From positions 1 to 39,275 of the forward strand of contig LWCA01000217.1 of NCBI GenBank assembly GCA_001642005.1: 39,275 nucleotides of DNA, given 5' to 3'. Of the stretch, positions 9,146-19,491 are shown one piece after another; within the stretch, counting starts at the first letter, position 1; every line of letters begins with the position of its first letter. Position numbers and translations under genes: made by a program. The notes under the pieces were generated by a model. The model was not told the DNA's origin. It was given only the letters and a program-made list of their open reading frames with translations, and ran no database searches. This DNA is from Intoshia linei (Eukaryota > Orthonectida > Rhopaluridae).

Positions 9146-12100
9146 TTACAATGAAAAATAAAACATAGAAAAGGTTTCATATGTCCGAGCATATCGTTTG
9201 TCACAATTTTCACATTGTTTGAAATATTTTTCAGCGTCTTCAATGTTTTGGGATGCAATGTAAGAATACTGTCTAAAATAATATTGGATCTCAATAAAAA
9301 AGAATTAACCCTATATGAGCATAGTAACTAGGAATATTGGAATCAATTTTTATAGCCGTTTTCATACATTCTATGGCGCCAGCTGCATCATTACCAAATA
9401 ACAACTAAATTAAATTAAAAATTTATCCAAAATATAAATAAGTACTTCACTTTTGTAGACATGATATAAGGAAAATTGTTTGTATTCATCTTCGAGGGAA
9501 ATAATTGTATTTAATATTGCAAATTGTTCGGAAGGATCGGACCGGAGGCGTAGTTTATCTTCTAAAAAATTCAAAATATATGTAAATAATTAAAATTAAC
9601 AGTATTATTAATTAATAATTATTAATATTAATTAAATTACAAAAACAACCACATTTTAAATTCTTTCAATTAGGAAGCTATTATAAATGTTTTTTATTTC
9701 CCAATAGATTTCCTAATTTTGCTGTTAAAAAATCCAAAAAGAATTTACTGTATTAAATATAGATGAAGTGCAATGTTTTCATAAATGTTTGTGGTTTTCA
9801 AAAATTTGAAAATGACACCTTGCGATCTTTTGAATTTAATGGATCCCGGTTGATAAATATTATACATTAGAAAAGTAATTGTTTAATTCTCATAAAATTT
9901 CAATCACGATAATAATCGGTTAATTAAACCTTGAAAATATTAAGACAAAATAAATAAATTACCAATCATCATACATCTTAACTTTCCTAATAAATCATTA
10001 GGAGAGAGGTGACAAAATTTTTTCAAATCGAAAAGAGAATCCGCTAGTCTTAATTCACTTAACATTATCTAAATAAATTATATCAGAATCAACATTAAAA
10101 AAACCTGTCCACGTAAATTATACAAGTATGGACAATCCGGATTATCTACAATTAATTTATTTAGGTCAGTACTATCGCCTCGTTGCATCACTTTACAATA
10201 AGCGGATATAGTCTTAGCAATTAGTTTAATCTAAAAATAACGATATACAGTCACTCTAAAAATTATAACTACAAAACAAGCAGAATGTAATACTGAAATG
10301 TAGGCCCTGGATACCCAACAGTCGCTGGGATAGATGGAAATTGTGGGCCCCACGTATGTACATTTTATAACAAAAAAATAATATCTGAATTATCTATCCA
10401 ATATTTAATGCGGCGGTTGATCTTTTTTTCAGCGTTACCCTGTGGGAGTGAAAAATTTGGTACATCTGTACAAAATTTTTTTATAAAATAAACTATTCAT
10501 TTAGAACCGTGAACCGTCATAATAATAATAATCATAAGGGCTATCCTTCTCCACGTCCTGATAGGATAAAATCCTTTTTTATTATTATTAATTACGTCAT
10601 CTTCAATAGTCTCCATGTCAAGTAGAAGATTCAATGTTTCCAAACAATCATCAAACAAAGACCTGAAAAGGCACAACATAGAAACGATCAATAATGTTTG
10701 AGGTACAAATTGTCGTTGGTAATCGGTTTCAACTAATTTAAATCGATCCCAGTGATGAAAAACTTTCAAAATATTGTGGAAACATGCGAAATATTCCTTG
10801 CTGTGAAATCTTTTTACAATAAGTTGACATCTATAAAAAAAATAAATAATGAACATACAAGATAAATTTATTCACCATAATTAATCATAAACCTCTAATC
10901 TGACCCATGTGTTTACTTGGGACTAAATTAGTCAAATTTGCCAGACTGATTAAACTGTCCAGCTTAGTTATTATAAGGTCAAATATGCAAAATACTATCC
11001 CATCTACAATATGTATAAACATGTTCAAAAAAATCAAAAAATAGTTTGAGCCATCTTTAGAAGGCACTACTTTAAACTATACAAAAATTACTCTTTAAAA
11101 ATATAGGATTGCTGCTTATCTAAAAATAAACAAATTAAAAAATATTCAGTATACTCAAACTTTTTTTTGATATACGCTTGCGTGATGGTTGTATATCAAT
11201 AGATACAACTTGACTAGGAATTTCATCTGAATCCAAATCGATTACATCATTATTAACATATTCACCATTTACTTTTGTTTGTTTTGTAGGTCGACCTGAA
11301 TATAAAATTTTATTATTTTCACAATAACATCTCTTTTCTTCGTCTCCGATATTGTTCAAGCAATCTTGGTATTCAGGTGCATTTCCATTTACTATGGGTT
11401 TCATATTGTCACACATACACGTCTCTGGGTCATAGTTTGGAATATCACTAATTAATATTCCATTATCAAACCCAGATTCATCCGAAATAGAATCATCGGA
11501 TTCACAATTAGACTCTTCATTAGGAAATGTATCATATTCCGAATTATAACCACAACAAAATTGGTCCAATCCATTAAATTTATTTATTTTTTCTTCCAAA
11601 AATTGATTACATTTTACAGATTCATCGTATGCTGCTTGTAAATTGTTTTCTAGTGTTGTGTTAAATGGTAAAATTTCTTGTTTAAAATAATCGTTCTGTA
11701 AAATTGGGATTTTTATAATATCCAAAAAGTATTTTATACAAGTTGGAGATATTTGTGTAGTTTTTGTTCGATTCTAAATATCTAATAAAAATGGTAGATA
11801 AACTCATAAATTGAAACTTAACATAATTCAATATTTATTATAAATATAGTTCTGTCATACGACACGAATCACACACCAAAATAATCGGATTAAATTTCTT
11901 TAAAAGCTGTTAGTCAATAATTTTTATTGATGAAAATTTAGTTCGTGATTTAGATCGGGTTACAAAACTTTGCAATAGTATGGCTATACAACTCATACCG
12001 ATTATTCTGCGATAATCATAAAAATACTAAATATTTGTAAATTAAGTATCAAAAACAAGTTTTAATAATTAACAGAATTTATTTAAATCGTTAATATTTA

Positions 12101-15100
12101 TAAAAAATTTTTTTCTGAAATTTTTAAAAGTATGTGGATTCCTGAATATGTATCTATTAGACCTTATTTCTCATGTCAAGGTTACCGGCTAGTATAAGAT
12201 ACAATTAAAACCTTGACATAATCGTCGGTTTTATATTTTGCGTATTCTAGAATAAAATCATCGAATAAATCAGAAACTTTTACATCCTGATCATTGATTT
12301 TAAACAATTGTATGAAATCTAAAATGACGAATTACAGATAAACATATTCACATACAATGTAATATTTAATTAATATATTATATTATTAAAACTAAATAAA
12401 ATAATTATAACTATAAATATTTTCGAATTTATTAATAATTAATATTTATTTAATTAACTAATAATATAAGATACAATAGCTTTAAAAATCATAAAATTTT
12501 ATAAGATACTAGTTGTCAGTTATGTACTTGATAAAAATAGTAGCAAGGTTTGCCTAGGGCGGATCTTTCCAATTATATATTTTTACAAATTAAATGTATC
12601 ATTTTTTTTTAATTTTAATAAAAAAAATTGTAGGGTTTTGATATGAAATATGGAAAATTTTGAATTTTCAGAATTTGTGCTATTTAAAATTCAAAGGAAG
12701 CTTATTTTAGTATTTTCATTCTTAAAAAAAAATAATTTGTTTTTATAAATTTCTGAGAATATCAGTTTTCTAATACGAGACCCCTTCTCGGGGTAAGAGG
12801 AAATTTTTGTAAAATAGGGGCTTAATTTTTCCAAATCTACTCAATCAGAGTATAAGTACTTTAAAAAAATTGCTTTAAATCTTTGGCATAACAACTATTT
12901 TGTGTGTCAAATTTAAACTGTAAGTACAGACCGCGCAGAGGTGGATCGGGATTAGGGCGAACAGTATCAATTATTATAGCTAAATTGATAATTTTTTAGC
13001 AATACAGTAGACACTCGAAAAGTGACCACTTCGTATAGGTGACCACCTCCCAAAAGTGATCACTTTTTAAGACAATATAACAAATCCATACTAATATAAA
13101 TAAATTTCTCTTCGAAAAAGTGTCCAAAAATATAAATTAAATCATGTCAATTTTATTGAAGACCAAATTAATGACGTTATTGACAATAGCAAATATAGCA
13201 GAAAATAAATTGGAAAATTTGGAAGAATTAAAAAAGGATGGAATCTATGCAATATTTAATAATCTTAGAAATCATGCAAAACAACATTGTCCAAAGAATC
13301 TAGAAGATATATTTATTGGAAAGCAAAATGATAGTCCTCAAGTGTTTCAAATAAAACCACTCTGAAATATTTTTGTATAATAAACAAATAATATATGATT
13401 AGCTTAGAAATTTGTCGTCTTATTTTTAATATATTTTCAAGGTGATGGTCAACGTAATTAATAATTTTAGTCGATTAATCAATCAGCTTCTGTTTCAGTT
13501 ATTGTTAAAATGATAAATGTATGGTATGTAAAATGAATACTGTATTTTAAAAAATATGTAACGATAGTGATATTATGATTTTAACTTTAGTGGAAAAAGT
13601 AACCACCTACGTAAAGTGACCACTTGCCCAAAAAAGTGGTCACTTTTCGAGTGTTTACTGTATAAAGCATTTTCACTTGTAATCACTAGCTATATTTCTT
13701 TAAATGGAATGTTTAAATTATATTATTTATGTGAATTTCAATTTAAATTAAATAGGCATAAAATTGAATACAATAGGTCGTAAAATGTTTGGGAATTGGT
13801 CCTATTTATATACAACAAAGGTAGCAGTATTAAAATATAGCATTTATGGCAAGCAGACATCTCTGGTTAGTTACAAGTAAATCGTCTATGTTAATGGCAT
13901 ATTGAGATGGATAATGGCATCTTGCTTTTTCATAGAAAGCACATTTAGTTAGTTACTGGCTGCAAGGTCATAAAAAGCTAACCGGTTTAGTTAGTTAAAA
14001 ATATTTTTGACTATTTTTTCAATACAATGAAATATTATAATTAATTTTTATTGCCCTAATAAATAGTACAATGTATTGTTCAAAAAAATTTGCTATACTC
14101 ATGTACTAATTTGCTTTGTTATAATCAATTTAATTATCAATTTTTGGCGGCCCTACTCGGGATATATCATATATGGCATTACACATCGTTAGCAAAAAAA
14201 TTTAGGACATATTTTTAATTTTTTGGTGGTTTTTTAGCATGGTAGGTATGGTTGATGCATTATACACTTTTTTACTGAAAATTCAAAAATCTGTTTGAAT
14301 TCACAAAATGGCATCAATTTGACCACTATCAAATCGTTAATCCACAAAGTAATTTTTAGTTTATTCAAGGGTCTGTAATGTACTACTGAGTACATAACTT
14401 TACTATTTATACTACATTCTATATTTCCAGATGATTACCAAGGACAATAATAAAGTTGAATAAACACATGTCCAAGACTTATTAAATTCATGTATTAAAA
14501 TAAAATCTTATCTCAAATCTACACTTGTTAAACATTCGAACATTACATGGTCTGTGGAATTTTAAGTTAAAAACGACTATATTAGTACATTTAAACATTA
14601 TTTCTAAAATTGTATATTAATATGATAATATTTTATTATTTTTATATTGTATTGTAATTTTCAATTTTCAATTACCTAGCATTGCTTCATCATAAAGATT
14701 TAAAGTTCTGTAAATATTGGAACGCCTTATATATGCTTTTACATAAAATTCATCATACTCGATGGCTCTGCTGCAATCTTCAATTGCGAGGTCATATTCT
14801 TCCTAAAATAAAAAACAATTAAAAATGTAAATTTAAAATTTGGCCGACAAATAAATAAGACGTAGTTATTCCAATGATTTTTCTAGTATTCACATATCAG
14901 TAATAATAATTTAAACATATATTATTAATAATATATTAGTTAAGGAATTTCACAAATAATGATTAATTTTAAGTAAACGTTTTTATGGCTAAAAAGTACC
15001 ATTTTATTATACACTGCGGCTCTATTTTGATACAATTTAGAAATCATAGAGTCTACATCTTCAGTGGATTTTGTACATTCTAACGCTTGAGTATAAACAT

Positions 15101-15375
15101 CTCTAGCCTGTTCATAATCATCATTAATAAATAATTTATTTCCAGTTTCTTTTAAATTGATAATTTTCTAAAAATAAAATAAAAATAAGAAAGTATGGAA
15201 ATAAAAAAAGTTAATAAAAATTTACATCTAGAATGGAAGTCTCATCATCAATATTTTCAACCTCAGGTACATTTGACGATCTATTATAAAGGTAATATGC
15301 AAAACCCAATGAAGCAATTAACGCGCAAACTGCTATAGACGTATTGGTCTTATTAAATTTCGATAAAATGGTCAT
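9146..15375 (-). CDS. Tom70: Mitochondrial import receptor TOM70 homologue
   Basis: Twelve exons (minus strand): 15375-15226, 15167-15000, 14802-14676, 12318-12212, 11773-11155, 11119-11092, 10830-10596, 10230-10105, 10068-9963, 9561-9446, 9404-9310, 9272-9146. All junctions are GT/AG and phase-consistent; product 667 residues. Residues ~13-32 form the N-terminal membrane anchor (SIAVCALIASLGFAYYLY). A TPR pair follows: KETGNKLFINDDYEQARDVY, then LYQNRAAVYNK and YVKAYIRRSNIYRTLNLYDE, the clamp type that binds Hsp70/Hsp90 tails. The segment SPTCIKYFLDI resembles the Tom70 linker after the clamp. C-terminal TPRs include CPYLYNLRGQ, AAGAIECMKTAIKI and NIEDAEKYFKQC. Tom70 sits in the outer mitochondrial membrane and receives carrier-type preproteins. 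Odd: a ~130-residue acidic, Cys-containing insert in exon 5. The donor of exon 5 could alternatively be six bases upstream. Somewhat longer than usual animal Tom70 (~600). Confidence 0.8.
12780..12960 (+). repeat. Dispersed repeat family R1, copy 3
   Basis: Lies in Tom70 intron 3. Recognisable words are GACCCCTTCTCGGGGTAAG, TTTTCCAAATCTACTCAAT, TTTTGTGTGTCAAATTTAAA and the GCAGAGGTGG end. It is diverged from the other copies. Confidence 0.45.
13005..13660. mobile_element. Non-autonomous pogo/mariner-like transposon in Tom70 intron 3
   Basis: 656-bp element bounded by TA on both sides (13003-13004 and 13661-13662). The left tip CAGTAGACACTCGAAAAGTG and the right tip, read inward as CAGTAAACACTCGAAAAGTG, are terminal inverted repeats with one mismatch over about 27 bases. 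Subterminal GTGACCAC words are repeated in both orientations at each end, as expected for transposase-binding sites. A TA target and a CAGT start fit the Tc1/mariner-pogo group. No transposase is present; the interior holds the 73-codon ORF at 13144-13365. Confidence 0.85.
13144..13365 (+). CDS. 73-residue ORF carried inside the pogo-like element
   Basis: Not recognised. ATG at 13144, stop at 13365, then AATAAA at 13379-13384, all between the element's inverted repeats. The protein begins MSILLKTKLMTLLTIANIAE and contains a charged helix (ENLEELKKDGIYAIFNNL) followed by RNHAKQHCPKNLEDIFIG. Codon use looks protein-like rather than random AT translation. It could be the C-terminal remnant of the element's own transposase, a captured host exon, or a chance frame. 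No DDE motif is visible. It lies antisense to Tom70, within an intron. Confidence 0.4.
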   Translation: MSILLKTKLMTLLTIANIAENKLENLEELKKDGIYAIFNNLRNHAKQHCPKNLEDIFIGKQNDSPQVFQIKPL

Positions 15376-15530
15376 TCTAATGTCGAATGTAAAGGTGATA
15401 ATTTAGTATTAATATGGATACACAAATAAATTAAAATTTGAAATTAAATTGAAAATGGTTTAATTTTTAAAATTAAAACATTTACAATTGCAAATTACTC
15501 CAAGTACAAATATATAATACAATAGGAGTA

Positions 15531-18500
15531 CTATTCAAAAACAGTTCTAGTTCCAGTAAATTGTTGTATTTTTGATTTTTCTTTACGTTTAGCACTCCAA
15601 GACGGATGAATGGTTTCTGTTTGAGGTTTACTTTTTTTGTAAGTGTTTTTTATTTGGCTCATACTTGTTTTTTTCATTCTCTTTGCAGATTTTCTAGTTA
15701 TGACAATTAAAATTTTTCATTAAATTTAAAATTATAAAGTTAATTACTTTAATTTTTCAATTACGTCAAATTTAAAATCTTTGCGGTCCAATGAAAAAAA
15801 ATTGTTCTCGTCGGTTTCACTTTCGCTATTCAATATTTAAATTTTATTTTAATTATATAAATACACTGGTTGTGCAGTTTCACATTCAATTTCCTTGAAA
15901 TTATTCAAAGTAGTTACTACTGTATTTTCATCAATCGGTACCATTAATGATTTAGGGTTTTGAATTTGAACCAATGCAAATCTATAAATATTTATTAACG
16001 TGAAATGACTAATTTTACTGAATCTAAAAATCTAAAATTACTGAGTCAAAAAAGCATGGGACCGAAGAAATTATAGATAAAAAACCATCTTAAATTTTAC
16101 CCGTAAAATTACGACAAATATGTACGATCACGTGAAAGCATAATTATGAATTATAATTCAATTTGGCTAAAGAAATTTAACCAGGTAATACCCAGACCAT
16201 AAATATAAAAAAATTACTCTGGAACTTGCGTTTCTTTAACAACGCGATGAGTTTCAAAATATGGTTTATTAAAATTTAATGTACTGGAATAATCATCCAA
16301 ACCATCCAATAGAGTATTTTTATTTAAATCTGCAGTGTCATCATTTATTATATCAAAATTTTTATTTACAGCCAATTCTTTCACAGAACTGTCACTAATA
16401 TCATTATCACTAGCATTAGATTTGATATCAACATGTTCCATGTTGATTTTTTCGTTTTCTATTAAATTTGTATTCATGGTATAGTTTAATTTTTCAATTT
16501 TTTCTGTTTCTTCGTTAGAATCTAGCTTTTCTTTTAAATCATTCTTTCTAACCAAAAGAGCAAATGCTGACAAATCTGTATTAATTTTATTTTTTCTAAC
16601 GTGGCGAGTTCCACTCACATTATAAATTAGGTAATCTACCATCTCCCGCCAACTAAAATACTTTTCTCTGTAATTTTTGACTATACTTTTCATTTTTGGT
16701 AGAGATGCAAATTTGATGGCAATGACTTGAGCATGTGATAAATTACTCTAAAAATATACTTTAATCATTTTAAAATTAAAAATTAAAAAATTACAAGCAG
16801 GGTTCAATATTTTCATGATTTGTGTATTTAAGGGAAACTGGAAGCGAAAAGTTGCGGGATTAGAAAAAGAAAATTAAACGGTGACGGGAATGGGTGCATA
16901 ATGAAATTTTTTGAGCAACACGGAAATGTTGATCTGAATATGCATTGGCGAACTTACCATACACCGAGACTAATAGACCCGTTTAGGGGGAGTGGGAGGG
17001 ACAAAATTTTTTTAAAAAAAGGCCTAATTTTTCCAAATTGCACATTAAAAAATTATATTCTTGAAAATCATAACTAATTTGTGTTAAATTTAAAATTTAA
17101 AGTCGAGATGCTTAGAGACGTGGCTAGAGGTGAAAAATGACAATCGTTTTCGAAAAATTTTTTAGGGGCCAATTCTCATTTTCGGTGGCCTCGAACCACC
17201 ATGGACCACTTGTCACAAAAAAAATGTGTGTGGACCACATAATTTTTAAAAAAATCCCTTAATCCTTAACACGTCACTAAGGTAATATTTACATTTTTTT
17301 ATTATATATTCCTCCTTAAATCGAAAATTTAACATTAGTTTTGACATGGTAGCTCAATGGCGTAATTAAAAAAATTATTAATTTCAAACATAATTGTGGT
17401 GAACTATCAGTGCCAAACCTACCGCATCCGAGACCCTTCTACCGATGGATCTCAACGAAAATTTTTTAAGATGAGACTTTAATTTACTAAATTGAGTATT
17501 AAAATTTTTTTTGAATATCAACTAATTTGTGTGTTAAATTTAAAATGTCAACTCAAGAGTCTTAAAAGGTGGATTATAGCATTATATGACATTATAATTC
17601 GTTTACAAATTTTTTTAAGGGGCTATTTTTCATTTTAGCCTTTTAAGATTCTGGGAACGACTATCGAACTAAGTTAAATCGTTACATGGATTAAATTTAA
17701 CGCATGTGAAAATTATTTACGTTATTCAGTAAATTTTCACTTCATTTTTATAAAATGATATTTACGTTCACATCATTAATAATAATAAATAATATTCTAA
17801 TTTAATATTATTGTTTAAAAAAAGGTTATTTTCATTTTATTAAAAATTTTTCTTGTGGACCATTTTGAAACACTGAACTAGGTAGATTCGACTCTGTGTA
17901 TAGGACTCTAGAACCAAAGTAACCCATTTTAAAAAAGAAGAAAATTACCAAAGTTGCTAGATCAGATTTAGACAGTTCATTAGATAGACAAAATTTTGAC
18001 AATTCATCGTTATCAATATTCTAAAATAAATGGTAACATTTTAAAAATTTAAATACTAAACGTTCAATAAAACTAATTGTTTTTCCAATTTTTCGGCACG
18101 TTTATTAAAATTTTCAAGCTTTCTAAAATTGTAAATTTCAAAATAAAACAATAGTCAGAGATGAGTCTACCGTACTCAAGATCCATTCTCGAGTCTCGAC
18201 GATTAATCCTTACTTATAAAATATGCTTTGTTTGTCTGTGTTATCGTTTATTGCAATAACTACCAGTCAGAGAACTTTATAAAGTCCATATTTCTATTAG
18301 TTTTATTTCCGGGTGAAAGTAAGATAAATTTCAACCTCCCAAACGTATTACGGGTCAAAAAGCCCAATTATTTTTTTTTTTTAAAATCAAACGAGTTCGA
18401 GAATTTAAAAAAAAATACAGGTGGTACAGTTGTATCCTGTTAACATAACCAAATTTTCAAACTGAATAAGTGACGCCTTCACGGTCAAAAAAGCACCGTA

Positions 18501-18957
18501 GTATTGAAAATTTCACAAACGATGCGTAGTGTCATATAGCCCTATCCACCTCTCTAAGACTCTTGACTCGACATGAGTGTGAGTTTTAATTTAATTGTTT
18601 TAATGCTGAATTTGGAAAAATGAAGCCACCATTTTACCAAAATTTCGTCGAGACACCCCCAAAGAGGGTGCTCTGGTATGGTAGGTTCGGCGCTGCATTG
18701 GATGTACATATAATTCAGTGACAATGATAGCCAAATTGAATGATTGACAAATTTTAAAGGTAGATAATATGAAAAAGTTTGAAATAAAATTAACCTTTCA
18801 CGATACACCTTAATTTGTCTTCTAGTAGTAAGTATCATTCGTCTTTTTTCGGTTTTGATACATTTTCGTAAAGATACAATCTAAAATTTACATTTTAAGT
18901 ATTGGTAATTTTTAACATGAAAAAATCAATAACTATATGCGAATCAAATAAATTCAT
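15531..18957 (-). CDS. SRFBP1/BUD22-like nuclear protein
   Basis: Eight exons: 18957-18934, 18880-18795, 18122-18062, 18020-17949, 16747-16218, 15981-15865, 15825-15748, 15693-15531. The model is phase-consistent and gives 376 residues. The N-terminal part (IVSLRKCIKTEKRRM, RRQIKVYRERKLENF) is a basic coiled-coil region like the start of SRFBP1/BUD22. The C-terminus carries the family's signature: HPSWSAKRKEKSKIQQF followed by TGTRTVFE at residues 352-376. Human SRFBP1 binds SRF; yeast BUD22 acts in 18S rRNA processing. A nuclear/nucleolar role is inferred from that. The middle (residues ~90-300) is low-complexity and acidic, as usual in the family. The first 8-codon exon is the least certain part; its 53-nt intron and frame fit, but no other evidence supports it. 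Intron 4 (1201 nt) contains R1 repeats. Confidence 0.8.
17030..17230 (+). repeat. Dispersed repeat family R1, copy 4
   Basis: Inside SRFBP1 intron 4. Shows CATAACTAATTTGTGTTAAA, TTTAAAGTCGAGATGCTTAG and a following TTTTTTAGGGGCCAATTCTC block. The upstream GAGACTAATAGACCCGTTTA part corresponds to GAGACCCTTCTACCGATGG before copy 5. Confidence 0.55.
17430..17660 (+). repeat. Dispersed repeat family R1, copy 5
   Basis: The second copy in the same intron, in the same orientation. Landmarks: AACTAATTTGTGTGTTAAAT, TCAACTCAAGAGTCTTAAAA, and AGGGGCTATTTTTCATTTTA. The copies are clearly separate insertions because their flanks differ. Confidence 0.55.
18228..18445 (-). repeat. Mobile-element fragment R2, reverse copy
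   Basis: Read in reverse, this stretch runs GTTAACAGGATACAACTGTA, CCACCTGTATTTTTTTTTAA, then the AATTGGGCTTTTTGACCCG block, TTGAAATTTATCTTACTTTC, GGACTTTATAAAGTTCTCTG, ACTGGTAGTTATTG, and ends in ATAAACGATAACACAG. The same order occurs forward at 20925-21200, and part of it at 26690-26790. The 71-codon open frame over it is therefore repeat-derived. Confidence 0.6.
18480..18700 (-). repeat. Dispersed repeat family R1, copy 6
   Basis: Reverse orientation, within SRFBP1 intron 2. Landmarks on the plus strand: GATGCGTAGTGTCATATAGC, CTCTAAGACTCTTGACTCGA, CGTCGAGACACCCCCAAAGA and GGTAGGTTCGGCGCTG. Confidence 0.55.
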
Positions 18958-19491
18958 TTCAACTAATCCAATATAAGGCTAAAATTACAATGTTGTTTAA
19001 ATCATTCGAACTAATGTCCGAATTTTGCATACAATTATTAAAATATTCTAAATTTCTATTTTTACGATTTCACGATTTTAGTTTGAGTATAAATTTATTG
19101 TATAATATATATCGAATAATTATTATAATATACATTTACAAATTAGTAAGTATATCACATGTACATTGTACAATGTATATTGAATTATCGTATAATTACA
19201 ATATGTATAATAATATGTACGTTTGACGATTTTTATTCGTATATGTGATGCATTTAATGAAACAAAAACTCAACCATATTGTCCAATTACTGAATGATAT
19301 TTTGATCATTTTCATATTTATTCATATTACAGTTTAATCATCTCGATATTTTGAGTTTAATGATTTGATTTCGTGAATGAATTTATCGATAAGCACTTGT
19401 GTGTTATTATAAAATCGCTAGGCTTGAGTTACTTGGTAATTTGTAGATATATGTATACTGAGATTTCACTAAAATTCATTCTAGCATATCG
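18958..19491. promoter_or_regulatory. Divergent interval between SRFBP1 and bark
   Basis: About 530 bp separate the two start codons on opposite strands, so both 5' regions must lie here. It is AT-rich with TATA-like runs and several TACATGTA-like words near 19155-19180. I cannot identify a specific core promoter. The 78-codon frame at 18990-19226 is not supported. Confidence 0.4.

Noticed and set aside
10260-10460. GC-richer patch in Tom70 intron 7 (GGCCCTGGATACCC, TGTGGGCCCCAC) examined as a tRNA or other RNA gene
   Set aside because: No cloverleaf, A/B boxes or anticodon arm could be drawn; more likely a transposon fragment.
10497-10595. Continuation of the open frame past Tom70 exon 7
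   Set aside because: A GT donor at 10595 in the correct phase leads to the next TPR exon at 10230; the remaining frame is Ile-rich read-through.
10885-11067. Minus-strand 60-codon frame considered as a Tom70 exon
   Set aside because: Its phase cannot be reached from exon 5. Joining 11092 directly to 10830 restores the Tom70 frame (…SYIFK-E-CQLIVKRF…), so the frame is intronic.
18228-18443. 71-codon plus-strand frame
   Set aside because: It lies over the R2 mobile-element fragment, and the related copies do not keep the frame.
18990-19226. 78-codon frame in the SRFBP1-bark interval
   Set aside because: Low-complexity Ile/Tyr-rich translation in the divergent promoter interval; no supporting motif.
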